A stretch of DNA of 64,000 bases. Source: Pseudidiomarina marina. Its GTDB lineage: Bacteria > Pseudomonadota > Gammaproteobacteria > Enterobacterales > Alteromonadaceae. The translations under genes were made by a program, and so were the position numbers. The DNA is taken from positions 744,001 to 808,000 of the forward strand of contig NZ_PIPZ01000001.1 in NCBI RefSeq assembly GCF_003987045.1, written 5' to 3'. This document shows positions 55,699-64,000 of this stretch, one piece after another. The notes under the pieces are model-generated. The model did not search any database, was not told where the DNA came from, and worked only from the letters and a program-made list of their open reading frames with translations. Each line of letters starts with the position of its first letter. Position 1 is the stretch's first letter.

Positions 55699-57296
55699 TG
55701 TCAGTAGCAACCAAAGCTATCGAAGCCGGCCATATTTGGACGTTTCCTGGCGGTATTCATCCGCCGGAGCGAAAAGAGATTTCTAATCAAACCCCAATAG
55801 CGCCCCTAGCCCTAGCACAAGAATATTATTTGCCGGTGAAGCAACACTCAGGTGCACCCGGAGAATTATTGGTGCAGGTGGGTGATTACGTCAAAGCTGG
55901 CCAGGTATTGACTCAAGTTGGAGCGAATAACGGCTTGCCAGTGCATGCCCCGACTTCCGGGACCATTGCGGCTATTGGCCCAGGCATCATCGCACACCCA
56001 TCTGGTTTAGCTGATACGGTGATTACCATTCGTGCCGATGGCAACGATGAGCACGTTGCTCTCGAACCATTAACTGATTACACGCAACTCAGTCGCGCTG
56101 AATTACTTGATCGAATTAAAAATGCAGGCATTGCCGGTTTAGGCGGCGCTGGCTTTCCAACCGCGCAAAAATTGGCGTTACAACGTCCTTTAGATTACCT
56201 GATTATAAACGGTGTGGAGTGCGAGCCTTATATAAGTGCCGATGACCGTCTCATGCGTGAGCATGCGCAAACAATCATCGATGGGACTGAAATTCTGCTG
56301 CACATTGCCGGCTGTGAAAAAGCCTTAATCGCCATTGAAGCCAACAAACCTGAAGCAATCGCGGCATTCGAAGCTTTGTTAGATAAACACCCACAACTCG
56401 CACTGCGCGTTGTGCCTGTGAAATACCCATCAGGCGGCGAAAAGCAACTGATTCAACTGCTAACCGGTCGTCAGGTACCAAGCCGCGGCTTGCCAATTGA
56501 TATTGGCTTAGTCATGCAAAACGTCGGTACGGCGTTTGCCGTTGCGCAAGCAGTACTGCAAGGCAAACCGTTGATAGAACGAGTGGTTACCGTCACCGGC
56601 GAAAATGTTGAAAAGCCAGGAAACTACTGGGTTCGTTTAGGTACGCCAGTTGCATACTTATTGGCACAATGTGGTTTTAAACCTGAACCAGAGCAACGAG
56701 TGATTATGGGCGGCCCGATGATGGGCTTTACCCTCGCTGATTTGTCTGTGCCGGTAGTCAAAATTACTAACTGTATTTTAGTGCCAAGCAGTCAAGAACT
56801 TGCACCCGCACAAGATGAAATGGCTTGTATTCGTTGTGGTGCCTGCGCGGACGTGTGCCCTGCTCAGCTACTTCCGCAACAATTGCAATGGTTAGCAAAA
56901 GCGAAAGACTATGACGGTTTAGAGCAGCAAAACCTATTCGACTGTATTGAATGCGGTGCCTGTGCTTATGTGTGTCCAAGCGAAATTCCGCTGGTCCATT
57001 ACTACCGTAAAGCGAAAGCGGAAATTCGCAATATCGCTCGTGAAAAGGCCAAAGCAGAAGTTGCACGCGAACGTTTTGAAGCGCGTCAAGAACGCCTTGA
57101 GCGCGAAAAGCAAGAGCGTCTCGAGCGTCATCGTAAAGCCGCCGAAGCGCGTAAGAAAGCCCAAGCTGAAGCTGTGGCGCAAGGCGGCGATAACCCGCAA
57201 GATGCGGTACAAGCAGCTATTGCCCGAGCTAAAGCACGAAAAGCGGCACAAGCTGCGGCGGCTCAACAAAAGAATAAAGAAGGTGACGACGCATGA
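55698..57296 (+). CDS. rsxC: Electron transport complex subunit RsxC/RnfC
   Basis: A 532-residue subunit with NADH/FMN-binding regions and two 4Fe-4S motifs (CIRCGACADVCPAQLLP and CIECGACAYVCPSEIPL). The start ATG 55698 overlaps the rsxB stop (TAATG) and gives HIWTFPGGIHPPERKE near the N-terminus, as in the family. The C-terminal ~80 residues are a charged helical Arg/Glu then Ala/Lys-rich tail, much shorter than the repetitive tail of E. coli RsxC (740 residues). Confidence 0.96.
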   Translation: MSVATKAIEAGHIWTFPGGIHPPERKEISNQTPIAPLALAQEYYLPVKQHSGAPGELLVQVGDYVKAGQVLTQVGANNGLPVHAPTSGTIAAIGPGIIAHPSGLADTVITIRADGNDEHVALEPLTDYTQLSRAELLDRIKNAGIAGLGGAGFPTAQKLALQRPLDYLIINGVECEPYISADDRLMREHAQTIIDGTEILLHIAGCEKALIAIEANKPEAIAAFEALLDKHPQLALRVVPVKYPSGGEKQLIQLLTGRQVPSRGLPIDIGLVMQNVGTAFAVAQAVLQGKPLIERVVTVTGENVEKPGNYWVRLGTPVAYLLAQCGFKPEPEQRVIMGGPMMGFTLADLSVPVVKITNCILVPSSQELAPAQDEMACIRCGACADVCPAQLLPQQLQWLAKAKDYDGLEQQNLFDCIECGACAYVCPSEIPLVHYYRKAKAEIRNIAREKAKAEVARERFEARQERLEREKQERLERHRKAAEARKKAQAEAVAQGGDNPQDAVQAAIARAKARKAAQAAAAQQKNKEGDDA

Positions 57297-58351
57297 CCTT
57301 TAAAATAGCGGCCTCACCCCATGCACATCAACGCAGAACCACGCAACAAGTGATGCGTTGGGTCTACTTGGCGTTAATTCCTGGGGTTCTGGTACAAACC
57401 TATTTCTTCGGTTTTGGGGTTTATGTGCAACTGGCGTTGGCATTGTTAACCGCTTGGGTTGCTGAAGGGCTTGCCATGCGCATGCGAGGTCGCCCGGTTG
57501 CCCATGCATGGCAAGATCATACGGCCATTGTCACCGCCGTACTGCTTGCCATTAGCATTCCTGCCCTTGCCCCGTGGTGGATTATTGTGATGGGTACCGC
57601 CTTTGCCGTCATCGTGGTGAAGCACGTATACGGTGGCGTGGGACAAAACCTGTTTAATCCGGCAATGGCTGGCTACGTGTTGCTGCTTATTTCATTCCCC
57701 GTTCAAATGACCAGTTGGCCAATACCGAATGAACTTGCCCAACTGCAAGTCTCGTTGAACGACACTGTGAGTCTAATTTTCAGCGGTTATACGCAAGCTG
57801 GTTACAATCTTGAACAGCTGCGTATGGGTGCAGACGGCATCACTATGGCAACGCCATTAGATAGCCTGCGCAACGATTTGAACCATCAGTTGACGCTAAG
57901 CGAAGCATTAACTAAACCAATATTTGATGACCTTGCGGGCATAGGTTGGGCATGGATCAACATCGCCTTTTTACTCGGTGGCCTTGTACTCATCAAACAA
58001 AAGATCATTAGTTGGCATATTCCTGGTGGTATGCTCGTTGGCCTGTTGGTACCGGCCGCTATTTACTGGCTATTTAACCCAGACCAAGCGATAACACCCA
58101 TGTTACACGCTTTAAGTGGCGCCACCATGCTCGGCGCGTTTTTTATTGCGACGGATCCAGTCACTGCGGCCACCTCGAACAAAGGGCGCTGGGTATTTGG
58201 GTTATTGGTTGGCTTCTTGGTATTCGTTATTCGCACCTGGGGAGGCTACCCCGATGCTGTTGCCTTTGCCGTGTTATTGGCGAATATGACGGTGCCAGTC
58301 ATTGATAAATACACCCAGCCGATTGCCTATGGTCACGGAGGTCGCTCATGA
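57293..58351 (+). CDS. rsxD: Electron transport complex subunit RsxD/RnfD
   Basis: A 352-residue membrane subunit with about nine helices. SPHAHQRRTTQQVMRWVYLALIPG begins the protein as usual for RnfD. YGGVGQNLFNPAMAGYVLLL and LSGATMLGAFFIATDPVTAATS are conserved; RnfD carries a covalent FMN on a threonine of an SGAT-type motif. It overlaps rsxC and rsxG by 4 nt each. Confidence 0.96.
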   Translation: MTFKIAASPHAHQRRTTQQVMRWVYLALIPGVLVQTYFFGFGVYVQLALALLTAWVAEGLAMRMRGRPVAHAWQDHTAIVTAVLLAISIPALAPWWIIVMGTAFAVIVVKHVYGGVGQNLFNPAMAGYVLLLISFPVQMTSWPIPNELAQLQVSLNDTVSLIFSGYTQAGYNLEQLRMGADGITMATPLDSLRNDLNHQLTLSEALTKPIFDDLAGIGWAWINIAFLLGGLVLIKQKIISWHIPGGMLVGLLVPAAIYWLFNPDQAITPMLHALSGATMLGAFFIATDPVTAATSNKGRWVFGLLVGFLVFVIRTWGGYPDAVAFAVLLANMTVPVIDKYTQPIAYGHGGRS

Positions 58352-58995
58352 TTTTCAAAAGTATGGGACGCAACGGACTGATTTTGGCCGGCTTTGCCAT
58401 TGTCGCGACGTTTTTAGTGATCATGACCTCGCTCGTGACCAAAGAGCCGATTTCACGTCAACAAGAACAAGAGTTACTACGGGTATTGAATCAAATCATT
58501 CCACCTAATCTGCATGACAACGACTTGTATCAAAGTTGTACCGTTATTCGTCATCCTGATCTTGGCTCAGCACCGCGTCGTGTTTATCGCGCTTATGTGA
58601 ATAATGAGCCCACAGCAGTTGCTGTAGAAGTAACAGCGCCTAACGGTTATAGCGGGGCTATTCATTTGTTAGTGGCACTGAACGCTGATGCATCAATTGC
58701 TGGCGTACGCACTCTGCAGCACCAAGAAACTCCGGGACTCGGCGACAAAATCGAAATTCGAAAAAGTGATTGGATCACCAGCTTTAATGGTCAGCGCGTG
58801 AATGGTGAAGACGACCCGCGCTGGGCTGTCAAACGTGATGGCGGCATGTTCGACCAATTTACCGGCGCAACCATTACTCCCCGCGCAGTGGTTCAAGCGG
58901 TGAAACGTACAGCCCTGATATTTGAAAAAAACCAGCAGCAATGGTTCGCTGCACCAGCAAACTGTTATGCCGATAGCTCAGGAGCATCATCATGA
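58348..58995 (+). CDS. rsxG: Electron transport complex subunit RsxG/RnfG
   Basis: A 215-residue protein with one N-terminal membrane helix and a periplasmic FMN domain. The covalent FMN site is the threonine of [12 protein letters not shown] (near residue 175). [14 protein letters not shown] is the other conserved stretch. It overlaps rsxD and rsxE by 4 nt, so the whole complex is translationally coupled. Confidence 0.96.
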   Translation: MIFKSMGRNGLILAGFAIVATFLVIMTSLVTKEPISRQQEQELLRVLNQIIPPNLHDNDLYQSCTVIRHPDLGSAPRRVYRAYVNNEPTAVAVEVTAPNGYSGAIHLLVALNADASIAGVRTLQHQETPGLGDKIEIRKSDWITSFNGQRVNGEDDPRWAVKRDGGMFDQFTGATITPRAVVQAVKRTALIFEKNQQQWFAAPANCYADSSGASS

Positions 58996-59693
58996 GCAAC
59001 GAAGTAAACACATACAAAGAACTCACATGGCAAGGTTTGTGGAACAATAACCCAGCGCTAGTGCAATTATTAGGGCTATGTCCGCTGTTGGCAGTCACCG
59101 CAACGGTGACCAACGCACTTGGCCTTGGTTTAGCCACGTTATTAGTGCTGGTTGGTTCTAACATTACCGTAAGCTTGGTACGTGAATTTGTACCGAAAGA
59201 AATCCGTATTCCTGTGTTTGTTATGGTTATCGCAACCTTTGTAACGGTCATTCAGTTGCTCATGAACGCATACGTGTACGGTTTATACCAAGCACTTGGC
59301 ATTTTCATTCCACTGATTGTTACCAACTGTGCCATTATTGGGCGTGCCGAAGCCTACGCTTCGAAAAATCCATGGCATCACGCGGCATTTGATGGTTTGA
59401 TGATGGGGCTTGGATTTACCTCGATATTGGTATTGTTAGGCGGTATTCGCGAGGTACTCGGTAACGGTACGCTATTTGATGGTGCGAACTTATTACTCGG
59501 CGAATGGGCAGCCAACCTACGGGTTGAGTTGTTTAGCGTCGACTACCCGCTACTGCTTGCCATATTGCCACCAGGGGCCTTCATTGTGATGGGCTTCATT
59601 ATAGCCGGCAAGAACTGGATTGATAATTATCGTGCTGCCCATGCGGAGAAACCGGAGAAACAGGTGACTCGTGCTCGAGTGACGTCACAATAA
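58992..59693 (+). CDS. rsxE: Electron transport complex subunit RsxE/RnfE
   Basis: A 233-residue membrane subunit homologous to RsxA in inverted topology. [21 protein letters not shown] and [20 protein letters not shown] carry the cysteines for the shared iron-sulfur cluster. The hydrophilic tail ([12 protein letters not shown]) is cytoplasmic. It is followed after 5 nt by nth, the same order as in E. coli. Confidence 0.96.
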   Translation: MSNEVNTYKELTWQGLWNNNPALVQLLGLCPLLAVTATVTNALGLGLATLLVLVGSNITVSLVREFVPKEIRIPVFVMVIATFVTVIQLLMNAYVYGLYQALGIFIPLIVTNCAIIGRAEAYASKNPWHHAAFDGLMMGLGFTSILVLLGGIREVLGNGTLFDGANLLLGEWAANLRVELFSVDYPLLLAILPPGAFIVMGFIIAGKNWIDNYRAAHAEKPEKQVTRARVTSQ

Positions 59694-59698
59694 GAGCT

Positions 59699-60337
59699 AT
59701 GAACAAACAAAAACGCGTTGAAATATTAGAGCGCTTACGCGCAAATAATCCTAATCCAACAACAGAGTTGGAATACAACTCAACCTTTGAGTTGCTGATT
59801 GCTGTACTGCTTTCAGCACAAGCAACCGATGTGGGCGTGAATAAAGCGACACGTAAATTATTCCCCGCTGCTCCAACGCCACAGGCAATGTTGGATTTAG
59901 GCGTGGATGGCGTCAAAGATCACATCAAAACCATCGGCCTATTTAACGCCAAGGCTGAGAATGTCATCAAAACCTGCGAAATTCTGGTGAATCACTACAA
60001 TGGTGAAGTGCCTGAAGATCGCGCAGCCCTTGAAGCGCTGCCGGGTGTCGGTCGTAAAACTGCCAACGTGGTGTTAAATACTGCTTTCGGTTGGCCAACC
60101 ATTGCGGTCGACACCCATATTTTCCGCGTCTCAAACCGCACCAAGTTTGCCCCTGGCAAAACAGTACGCGCCGTCGAAGATCGTTTAGAGAAAGTTATTC
60201 CTACAGAATTTAAAGTGGATGCACACCACTGGTTCATCTTGCACGGTCGTTACACGTGCATTGCACGCAAACCACGTTGCGGCAGCTGCATTATTGAAGA
60301 TTTATGCGAATTTAAAGACAAAACCTCGGACGAATAG
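59699..60337 (+). CDS. nth: Endonuclease III (DNA glycosylase/AP lyase)
   Basis: A 212-residue base-excision repair enzyme that removes oxidised pyrimidines. The helix-hairpin-helix is LEALPGVGRKTANVVLNTAF with the catalytic lysine, and the catalytic aspartate lies in IAVDTHIFRVSNR. The 4Fe-4S cysteines are at the C-terminus in the C-x6-C-x2-C-x5-C pattern (CIARKPRCGSCIIEDLC). The length equals that of E. coli Nth (211). It is the last gene of the rsx transcript or its continuation. Confidence 0.98.
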   Translation: MNKQKRVEILERLRANNPNPTTELEYNSTFELLIAVLLSAQATDVGVNKATRKLFPAAPTPQAMLDLGVDGVKDHIKTIGLFNAKAENVIKTCEILVNHYNGEVPEDRAALEALPGVGRKTANVVLNTAFGWPTIAVDTHIFRVSNRTKFAPGKTVRAVEDRLEKVIPTEFKVDAHHWFILHGRYTCIARKPRCGSCIIEDLCEFKDKTSDE

Positions 60338-60346
60338 GAGCATCAC

Positions 60347-60751
60347 ATGCGTTTATTACATACCATGTTACGCGTTGGCGATATGCAGCGCTCAATTGAT
60401 TTTTACACCAAAGCCTTAGGCATGAAATTGCTCCGCACTGCCGACAACGAAGAATACAAGTATTCCTTGGCTTTTGTGGGTTATGGCGATGAAGCTGATC
60501 ATACCGTGTTAGAGCTCACCTACAACTGGGGTGTCAGCGACTATGAGCATGGCGGCGCATTTGGTCACATCGCGATTGGTGTTGAAGATATTTATGCTAC
60601 CTGTGACAAATTGAAAGAAGCTGGTGCCGATGTTTACCGCGAGCCAGGCCCGGTTAAAGGCGGTAAAACCATTATTGCATTCGTTCGCGATCCGGACGGC
60701 TATGCCATTGAATTAATTGAGCGCAGTGCCAAGAATCCTGGGGATTTATGA
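60347..60751 (+). CDS. gloA: Lactoylglutathione lyase (glyoxalase I)
   Basis: A 134-residue metal-dependent glyoxalase I that detoxifies methylglyoxal as its glutathione hemithioacetal. [20 protein letters not shown] begins the first beta-alpha-beta unit with its metal-binding histidine. [24 protein letters not shown] gives the Glu and second His, and [11 protein letters not shown] the last Glu. An AGGAG site precedes the ATG. It overlaps rnt by 4 nt. Confidence 0.97.
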   Translation: MRLLHTMLRVGDMQRSIDFYTKALGMKLLRTADNEEYKYSLAFVGYGDEADHTVLELTYNWGVSDYEHGGAFGHIAIGVEDIYATCDKLKEAGADVYREPGPVKGGKTIIAFVRDPDGYAIELIERSAKNPGDL

Positions 60752-61380
60752 GTAACGACAACGCCAATGCGTTAATGCAACAGCGCTTTCGCGGCTACAT
60801 GCCGGTAGTTATTGACGTTGAAACCGCCGGTTTCAACGCCAAAACCGATGCACTTTTGGAAATTGCCGCCGTCACCTTGAAATTCAATGATGACGGCTTG
60901 TTGGTACCTGACCAGACCTTGCATTACCACATTGAGCCGTTTGAAGGCGCGAACATTGAGCAAGCCGCCATAGACTTCAACGGTATTGATCCGCACTCGC
61001 CCTTACGCGGAGCGGTGGAAGAAGGCAGCGCCCTCAAAGAAATGTTCAAACCGATTCGTAAAGCGCAAAAAGACGCCGGTTGCCAACGTTCCATCTTAGT
61101 TGGCCACAACGCCACCTTTGATCATGGCTTCGTTATGGCTGCCGCTGAGCGCGCGAATCTAAAACGCAACCCGTTTCATCCGTTTGTTACCTTCGACACC
61201 GCAGCCCTCGCCGCCGTGTTCTTAGGCCAAACTGTGTTGATTAAAGCCTGCCAAGCGGCGGGCATTGAGTTTGACAATAAGCAAGCGCACTCAGCGGTAT
61301 ACGACACGGAGCGTACGGCTGAGCTGTTTTGTTTTATGGTCAATCGCTACCAAGCCCTCGGCGGCTGGCCACTTAAATAA
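60748..61380 (+). CDS. rnt: Ribonuclease T
   Basis: A 210-residue DEDDh exonuclease that trims the 3' ends of tRNAs and other stable RNAs. ExoI is [20 protein letters not shown] (Asp and Glu), ExoII is [13 protein letters not shown] and ExoIII is [16 protein letters not shown] (His and Asp). The length is close to E. coli RNase T (215). It is coupled to gloA by ATGA. A family 1 repeat begins 7 nt after the stop. Confidence 0.97.
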   Translation: MSNDNANALMQQRFRGYMPVVIDVETAGFNAKTDALLEIAAVTLKFNDDGLLVPDQTLHYHIEPFEGANIEQAAIDFNGIDPHSPLRGAVEEGSALKEMFKPIRKAQKDAGCQRSILVGHNATFDHGFVMAAAERANLKRNPFHPFVTFDTAALAAVFLGQTVLIKACQAAGIEFDNKQAHSAVYDTERTAELFCFMVNRYQALGGWPLK

Positions 61381-61386
61381 CAAGAA

Positions 61387-61466
61387 CGATATTAGCTATT
61401 GGATATTAGATATTAGCGCTGATGTTTCAGGTTTTTCTAATATCTAATATCCAATAGCTAGTATCC
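61387..61466. repeat. Family 1 heptamer inverted repeat, copy H
   Basis: The left arm (61387-61416) is identical to the 30-nt left arm at 2737-2766. The right arm (61437-61466) complements it at 28 of 30 positions. The 20-nt loop begins CGCTGATGT, resembling the TCTGATGT of the copy at 2.7 kb. It lies between rnt and the porin gene on the same strand. Confidence 0.9.
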
Positions 61467-61488
61467 AATTTTTAAAAACGAGATGACA

Positions 61489-62184
61489 ATGAACAAGACC
61501 TTACTTAATGCCGCCATTGCTGGCAGCCTCCTATTTTCCGCAACCGCGAACGCTGAAATCTTCTGGCAAGACATTAGCGCAACCTACTTGAATGGTTCCA
61601 ACTACGAAGTTGGTGACACCGACCGTCAAGTATTTACCTTTGAACATGCCGGCGGTTATAGCTGGGGCGACTCGTTCTTATTCGTTGACCGCTTGAAATC
61701 AGACGATGGTTTTACTGAAACCTACGCTGAAATTTCACCGCGTTTTAAAGTGTACGATTTTGCGGAAGGAAGCTTGGTTAAAGCGGCATACATTGCAACC
61801 ACATGGGAAGTCGGGCAAGGATTCGATAACTACTTAGTGGGCGTGGGGACTGACCTGAATGTAACCGGTTTTGATTACTTACAACTCAACGCCTATCGCC
61901 GTAGCAACGAATTTTATGAGAGCAACTACCAGCTAACTGCAGTTTGGGGCATTCCGTTTGCGGAAAACTTCTATTACGACGGATTCTTAGACTGGTCATC
62001 AGCCAGCGAAGGCCATGCCGCTGAAATGAACTTCACCTCACAGCTGAAATATGACATTGGTCCAATGGTTGGCTACGACAGCCGTTTGTATGTTGGTGTT
62101 GAGTACGCGCACTGGAATAATAAATTTGGCATTGACGGTGTTGATGAACGTAACCTAAATTTATTGGTGAAAATTCACTTATAA
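61489..62184 (+). CDS. OmpK/Tsx-like outer-membrane channel
   Basis: A 231-residue outer-membrane protein with a signal peptide ending FSATANA|EIF. The mature part is a beta-barrel pattern of alternating residues with aromatic girdles and the family segments FTFEHAGGYSWGDSFLFVDR and YAEISPRFKV. It ends in a C-terminal aromatic-type strand (LNLLVKIHL). The family includes the nucleoside channel Tsx and Vibrio OmpK. GAG lies 6 nt before ATG 61489; ATG 61483 is the alternative. Nucleoside uptake is possible but not shown. Confidence 0.88.
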   Translation: MNKTLLNAAIAGSLLFSATANAEIFWQDISATYLNGSNYEVGDTDRQVFTFEHAGGYSWGDSFLFVDRLKSDDGFTETYAEISPRFKVYDFAEGSLVKAAYIATTWEVGQGFDNYLVGVGTDLNVTGFDYLQLNAYRRSNEFYESNYQLTAVWGIPFAENFYYDGFLDWSSASEGHAAEMNFTSQLKYDIGPMVGYDSRLYVGVEYAHWNNKFGIDGVDERNLNLLVKIHL

Positions 62185-62217
62185 CGCTCAACGAAAATAA
62201 TTAAAAAGGACGCGCTC

Positions 62218-62814
62218 ATGGCTTGGCAACAAAGAATTCCTCATATGCTTGCGGTAGTGATTGTTGCCACCATGGTGTGGTCGTTTATTAATCCGTACGA
62301 TATGCGCGTATGGTGGGCTGAAATGACGCCGATTTTAGCCATATTTATCGGCCTTGTTGCCACCTATCGTCAATTCCAGTTCAGTAACACCAGCTATGTT
62401 TTGATGAGTGTTTTACTCATCTTGCACACCATTGGCGCACACTACACGTTTGCGCGTGTACCGTTTGAGTGGGTCACTGAGTTCTTTGATTTCGAACGTA
62501 ATCATTACGACCGAATTGCACATTTTACTGTCGGTTTCTATGCCTATGCAGCCGCAGAATTACTCGTACGAAAAAATTGGGCCCGCCCTATCACTGCCAT
62601 GCTGTTTGGACTGTTTTTTATTATGGCCGTCGCCGCTGGATACGAGATTATCGAGTGGCAATTTGCAGTCATTGAAGGTGGCGACGCCGGCATTGAATTT
62701 CTCGGCTCACAAGGTGATGAATGGGACGCCCAACAAGATATGCTCGCTGATACGCTAGGTGCATTGGCGGCATTGGTGCTATTCTGGTTCTCCAAATACC
62801 GCCAACGAACCTAA
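62218..62814 (+). CDS. DUF2238 (YjdF-like) membrane protein
   Basis: A 198-residue protein with about six membrane helices. LHTIGAHYTFARVPF and NHYDRIAHFTVGFYAYAAAELL, then GYEIIEWQFAVIEGGDAGIEFLGSQGDEWDAQQDM, are the conserved DUF2238 motifs, rich in His, Asp and Glu near the membrane. An AAAGGA site precedes the ATG. The function is unknown. It follows the porin by 33 nt and may share its transcript. Confidence 0.88.
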   Translation: MAWQQRIPHMLAVVIVATMVWSFINPYDMRVWWAEMTPILAIFIGLVATYRQFQFSNTSYVLMSVLLILHTIGAHYTFARVPFEWVTEFFDFERNHYDRIAHFTVGFYAYAAAELLVRKNWARPITAMLFGLFFIMAVAAGYEIIEWQFAVIEGGDAGIEFLGSQGDEWDAQQDMLADTLGALAALVLFWFSKYRQRT

Positions 62815-62824
62815 CTTTTCGTGG

Positions 62825-63262
62825 TTATTCGCCGATATCTTCGTTCCAGAGTTCTGGGTTGTTAGCTATGAACGTATTCATCAACTCGATACACGTAGCA
62901 TCTTGCAGTACGTCAACCTTCACACCGGCTTGACGCAAGCGTTCTTCGGCACCCATAAAGGTTTGATTTTCGCCGACCACCACATGCGGAATACCGTACA
63001 GTTCGATAGCGCCCGAACACATGCAGCATGGTGATAGCGTGGTATAAATGGTGCACTCACGGTAAACCTTAGCAGGCTGACGCCCAGCATTTTCAAACGC
63101 ATCCATTTCCCCGTGTAAAATCGGGCTGCCGCTTTGCACACGGCGGTTATGCCCTCGACCGATGATTTTACCGTTGTGCACAATGACCGAACCAATCGGC
63201 ACACCGCCCTCTTCCATCCCTTTCTTGGCTTCCTCTATGGCGGCCTGCATAAATTTATCCAT
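62825..63262 (-). CDS. Cytosine deaminase of the yeast (Fcy1) type
   Basis: A 145-residue zinc deaminase. The catalytic HxE is LHGEMDAFEN (His and Glu about 50-52), and the other zinc ligands are in TLSPCCMCSGAIELYGIPHVVVGEN. EEGGVPIGSVIV, GRGHNRRVQSGSPILHGE, the YGIPxxVVGEN segment and the terminal W-x-E-DIGE all parallel yeast cytosine deaminase closely, more than tRNA adenosine deaminase TadA or bacterial CodA. It should deaminate cytosine to uracil. It is monocistronic and convergent with the YjdF-like gene. Confidence 0.87.
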   Translation of the reverse strand: MDKFMQAAIEEAKKGMEEGGVPIGSVIVHNGKIIGRGHNRRVQSGSPILHGEMDAFENAGRQPAKVYRECTIYTTLSPCCMCSGAIELYGIPHVVVGENQTFMGAEERLRQAGVKVDVLQDATCIELMNTFIANNPELWNEDIGE

Positions 63263-63331
63263 TTTTTTATTCCTTGTTGCTCCTAATTATTCAGAAATAT
63301 CGCACGCGAAACAGCCAGTTACAAATGCTAT

Positions 63332-63526
63332 TTGCGAAGCAAACTCGTCGTCAGTTGTTATTTTAATCGCTCTGGATTAGACATCCACATACTTGGCGTT
63401 TACTCCGATTCTGATATAGTCCTTTTACATAGAGTTCAAACCGAAACCGAGTACGAGTTCGATCAGCAAGATCTCTACAAAATAATCGGACAAGTATTCG
63501 GCGCACTGGAAGAGTCAACGAGATAG
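63332..63526 (+). CDS. Possible small gene or gene remnant
   Basis: A 64-codon frame from a TTG, without a good ribosome binding site, ending 3 nt before the esterase start. The second half (GVYSDSDIVLLHRVQTETEY and later KIIGQVFGALEE) reads like ordinary protein and has no repeats. I recognise no family. It could be the tail of a decayed gene or chance coding. The rest of 63263-63530 shows nothing else. Confidence 0.2.
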   Translation: MRSKLVVSCYFNRSGLDIHILGVYSDSDIVLLHRVQTETEYEFDQQDLYKIIGQVFGALEESTR

Positions 63527-63529
63527 TCT

Positions 63530-64000
63530 ATGAACTTTCGATTCTCACTTATTTTTATTGGAGCAATGACTTGCCTTCTAGCGGCCTGCTCTTCCACGCC
63601 ACCTAAAAATTCAGCAATTATTCAGGATTCTGAACAAGTACATAAAATATCACCCATTGAATACCTTCCTGCACTCGCCGGAGATTATTTCAAACTACAG
63701 TCAACTGCCGTTGGACGCCCTTATCATATCTTTGTTCGCTTACCTGAAGGGTACGATGCCAACACAAAACAATATCCGGTGGTTTACCTACTGGACGGTG
63801 ATAGCCTTTTTCCATTACTTGCACCTACCCACCTATTTTTGACCTATGATGAAAATTTGCCTGAAGCGATCATAGTCGGGATTGCATACGGCGGCTTTGG
63901 CGACATCAACAAACGTGATATTGATTTTACTGCGCCAGCCGCAGACGGAAAACTAGGAATAGACGGTGCACCGCAGTTTTTAAAATTCTTGAAAACCGAA
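63530..64000 (+). CDS. Lipoprotein esterase, alpha/beta hydrolase (3' end outside window)
   Basis: Open from ATG 63530 to the window end (157 codons seen). A lipoprotein signal MNFRFSLIFIGAMTCLLAAC with lipobox LAAC (Cys20) is followed by a hydrolase core: GRPYHIFVRLPEGYD, then YPVVYLLDGDSLF and EAIIVGIAYGG. This matches the COG2819/esterase D-like (IroE-related) predicted hydrolases. The nucleophile elbow G-x-S-x-G would lie beyond the window. It is expected to be anchored in the envelope. The substrate is unknown. Confidence 0.82.
   Translation, partial: MNFRFSLIFIGAMTCLLAACSSTPPKNSAIIQDSEQVHKISPIEYLPALAGDYFKLQSTAVGRPYHIFVRLPEGYDANTKQYPVVYLLDGDSLFPLLAPTHLFLTYDENLPEAIIVGIAYGGFGDINKRDIDFTAPAADGKLGIDGAPQFLKFLKTE

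Overview
The window reads as a housekeeping stretch of a gammaproteobacterial chromosome. Gene content and order (rsxABCDGE-nth, gloA-rnt, prmB-aroC-epmC, yciB-yciI, a complete trp operon with fused trpCF, SmrB divergent from PrmB, TesA divergent from an ABC ATPase) fit marine Alteromonadales. The leucine-catabolism emphasis suggests Idiomarinaceae (Idiomarina, Pseudidiomarina or Aliidiomarina). The family-level placement is inference, not demonstrated. I see no phage, integrase, insertion sequence, CRISPR array or rRNA.

Layout. 1-1.5 kb: end of an AraC-type regulator and a DMT exporter. 1.5-15.7 kb: a leucine/isovalerate module. A thiolase is divergent from liuRABCDE, followed by acetoacetyl-CoA synthetase, a membrane GGDEF-EAL protein and ETF-ubiquinone oxidoreductase. 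Together these take isovaleryl-CoA to acetyl-CoA and pass the electrons to quinone. 15.8-23 kb: H-NS-like protein, secreted DUF4097-like protein, trmO, proS, a purine permease-gpt pair and a ferredoxin. 22-26 kb (minus): prmB-aroC-epmC, a hidden 44-residue entericidin-type lipoprotein, and an ATP-NAD kinase-like gene. 25.9-28.5 kb: smrB, ratA-rnfH-sixA, smpB. 28.5-35.5 kb: trp operon with a recognisable trpL attenuator. 35.5-42 kb: SDR epimerase, yciB, yciI, hydrolase, ABC exporter, tesA. 42.2-46.1 kb: tRNA-Ala plus three tRNA-Glu, methyltransferase, carbonic anhydrase, gltX, two tRNA-Val. 46-52 kb: two small membrane proteins, uvrB, MATE exporter, aminotransferase. 51.9-52.7 kb: a long intergenic region with three DnaA boxes, then two tRNA-Asn. 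52.7-61.4 kb: glycosyltransferase, PAP2 phosphatase, rsx/rnf operon, nth, gloA, rnt. 61.4-64 kb: OmpK/Tsx-like porin, YjdF-like protein, a yeast-type cytosine deaminase, and the start of a lipoprotein esterase.

The most unusual signal is not a gene. Two families of dispersed inverted repeats have arms built of tandem 7-nt units. Family 1 uses GATATTA-type units (2737-2825, 46139-46247, 61387-61466). Family 2 uses CGTTATT-type units (26416-26570, 42069-42238, 42354-42423, 42532-42610, 46259-46281, 47059-47153). Copy number differs between arms, which suggests slippage. Family 2 sits against gene ends, and at three loci (smrB, tesA, the DUF2919 gene) it supplies the stop codon in the same phase (CGT-TAA or CGT-TGA). 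In smrB it appears to have replaced the usual C-terminus. The same elements separate the triplicated tRNA-Glu genes. Other points of interest are a degenerate EAL domain in the leucine operon, the DnaA-box cluster, a possible leaderless smpB transcript, and the fungal-like cytosine deaminase.
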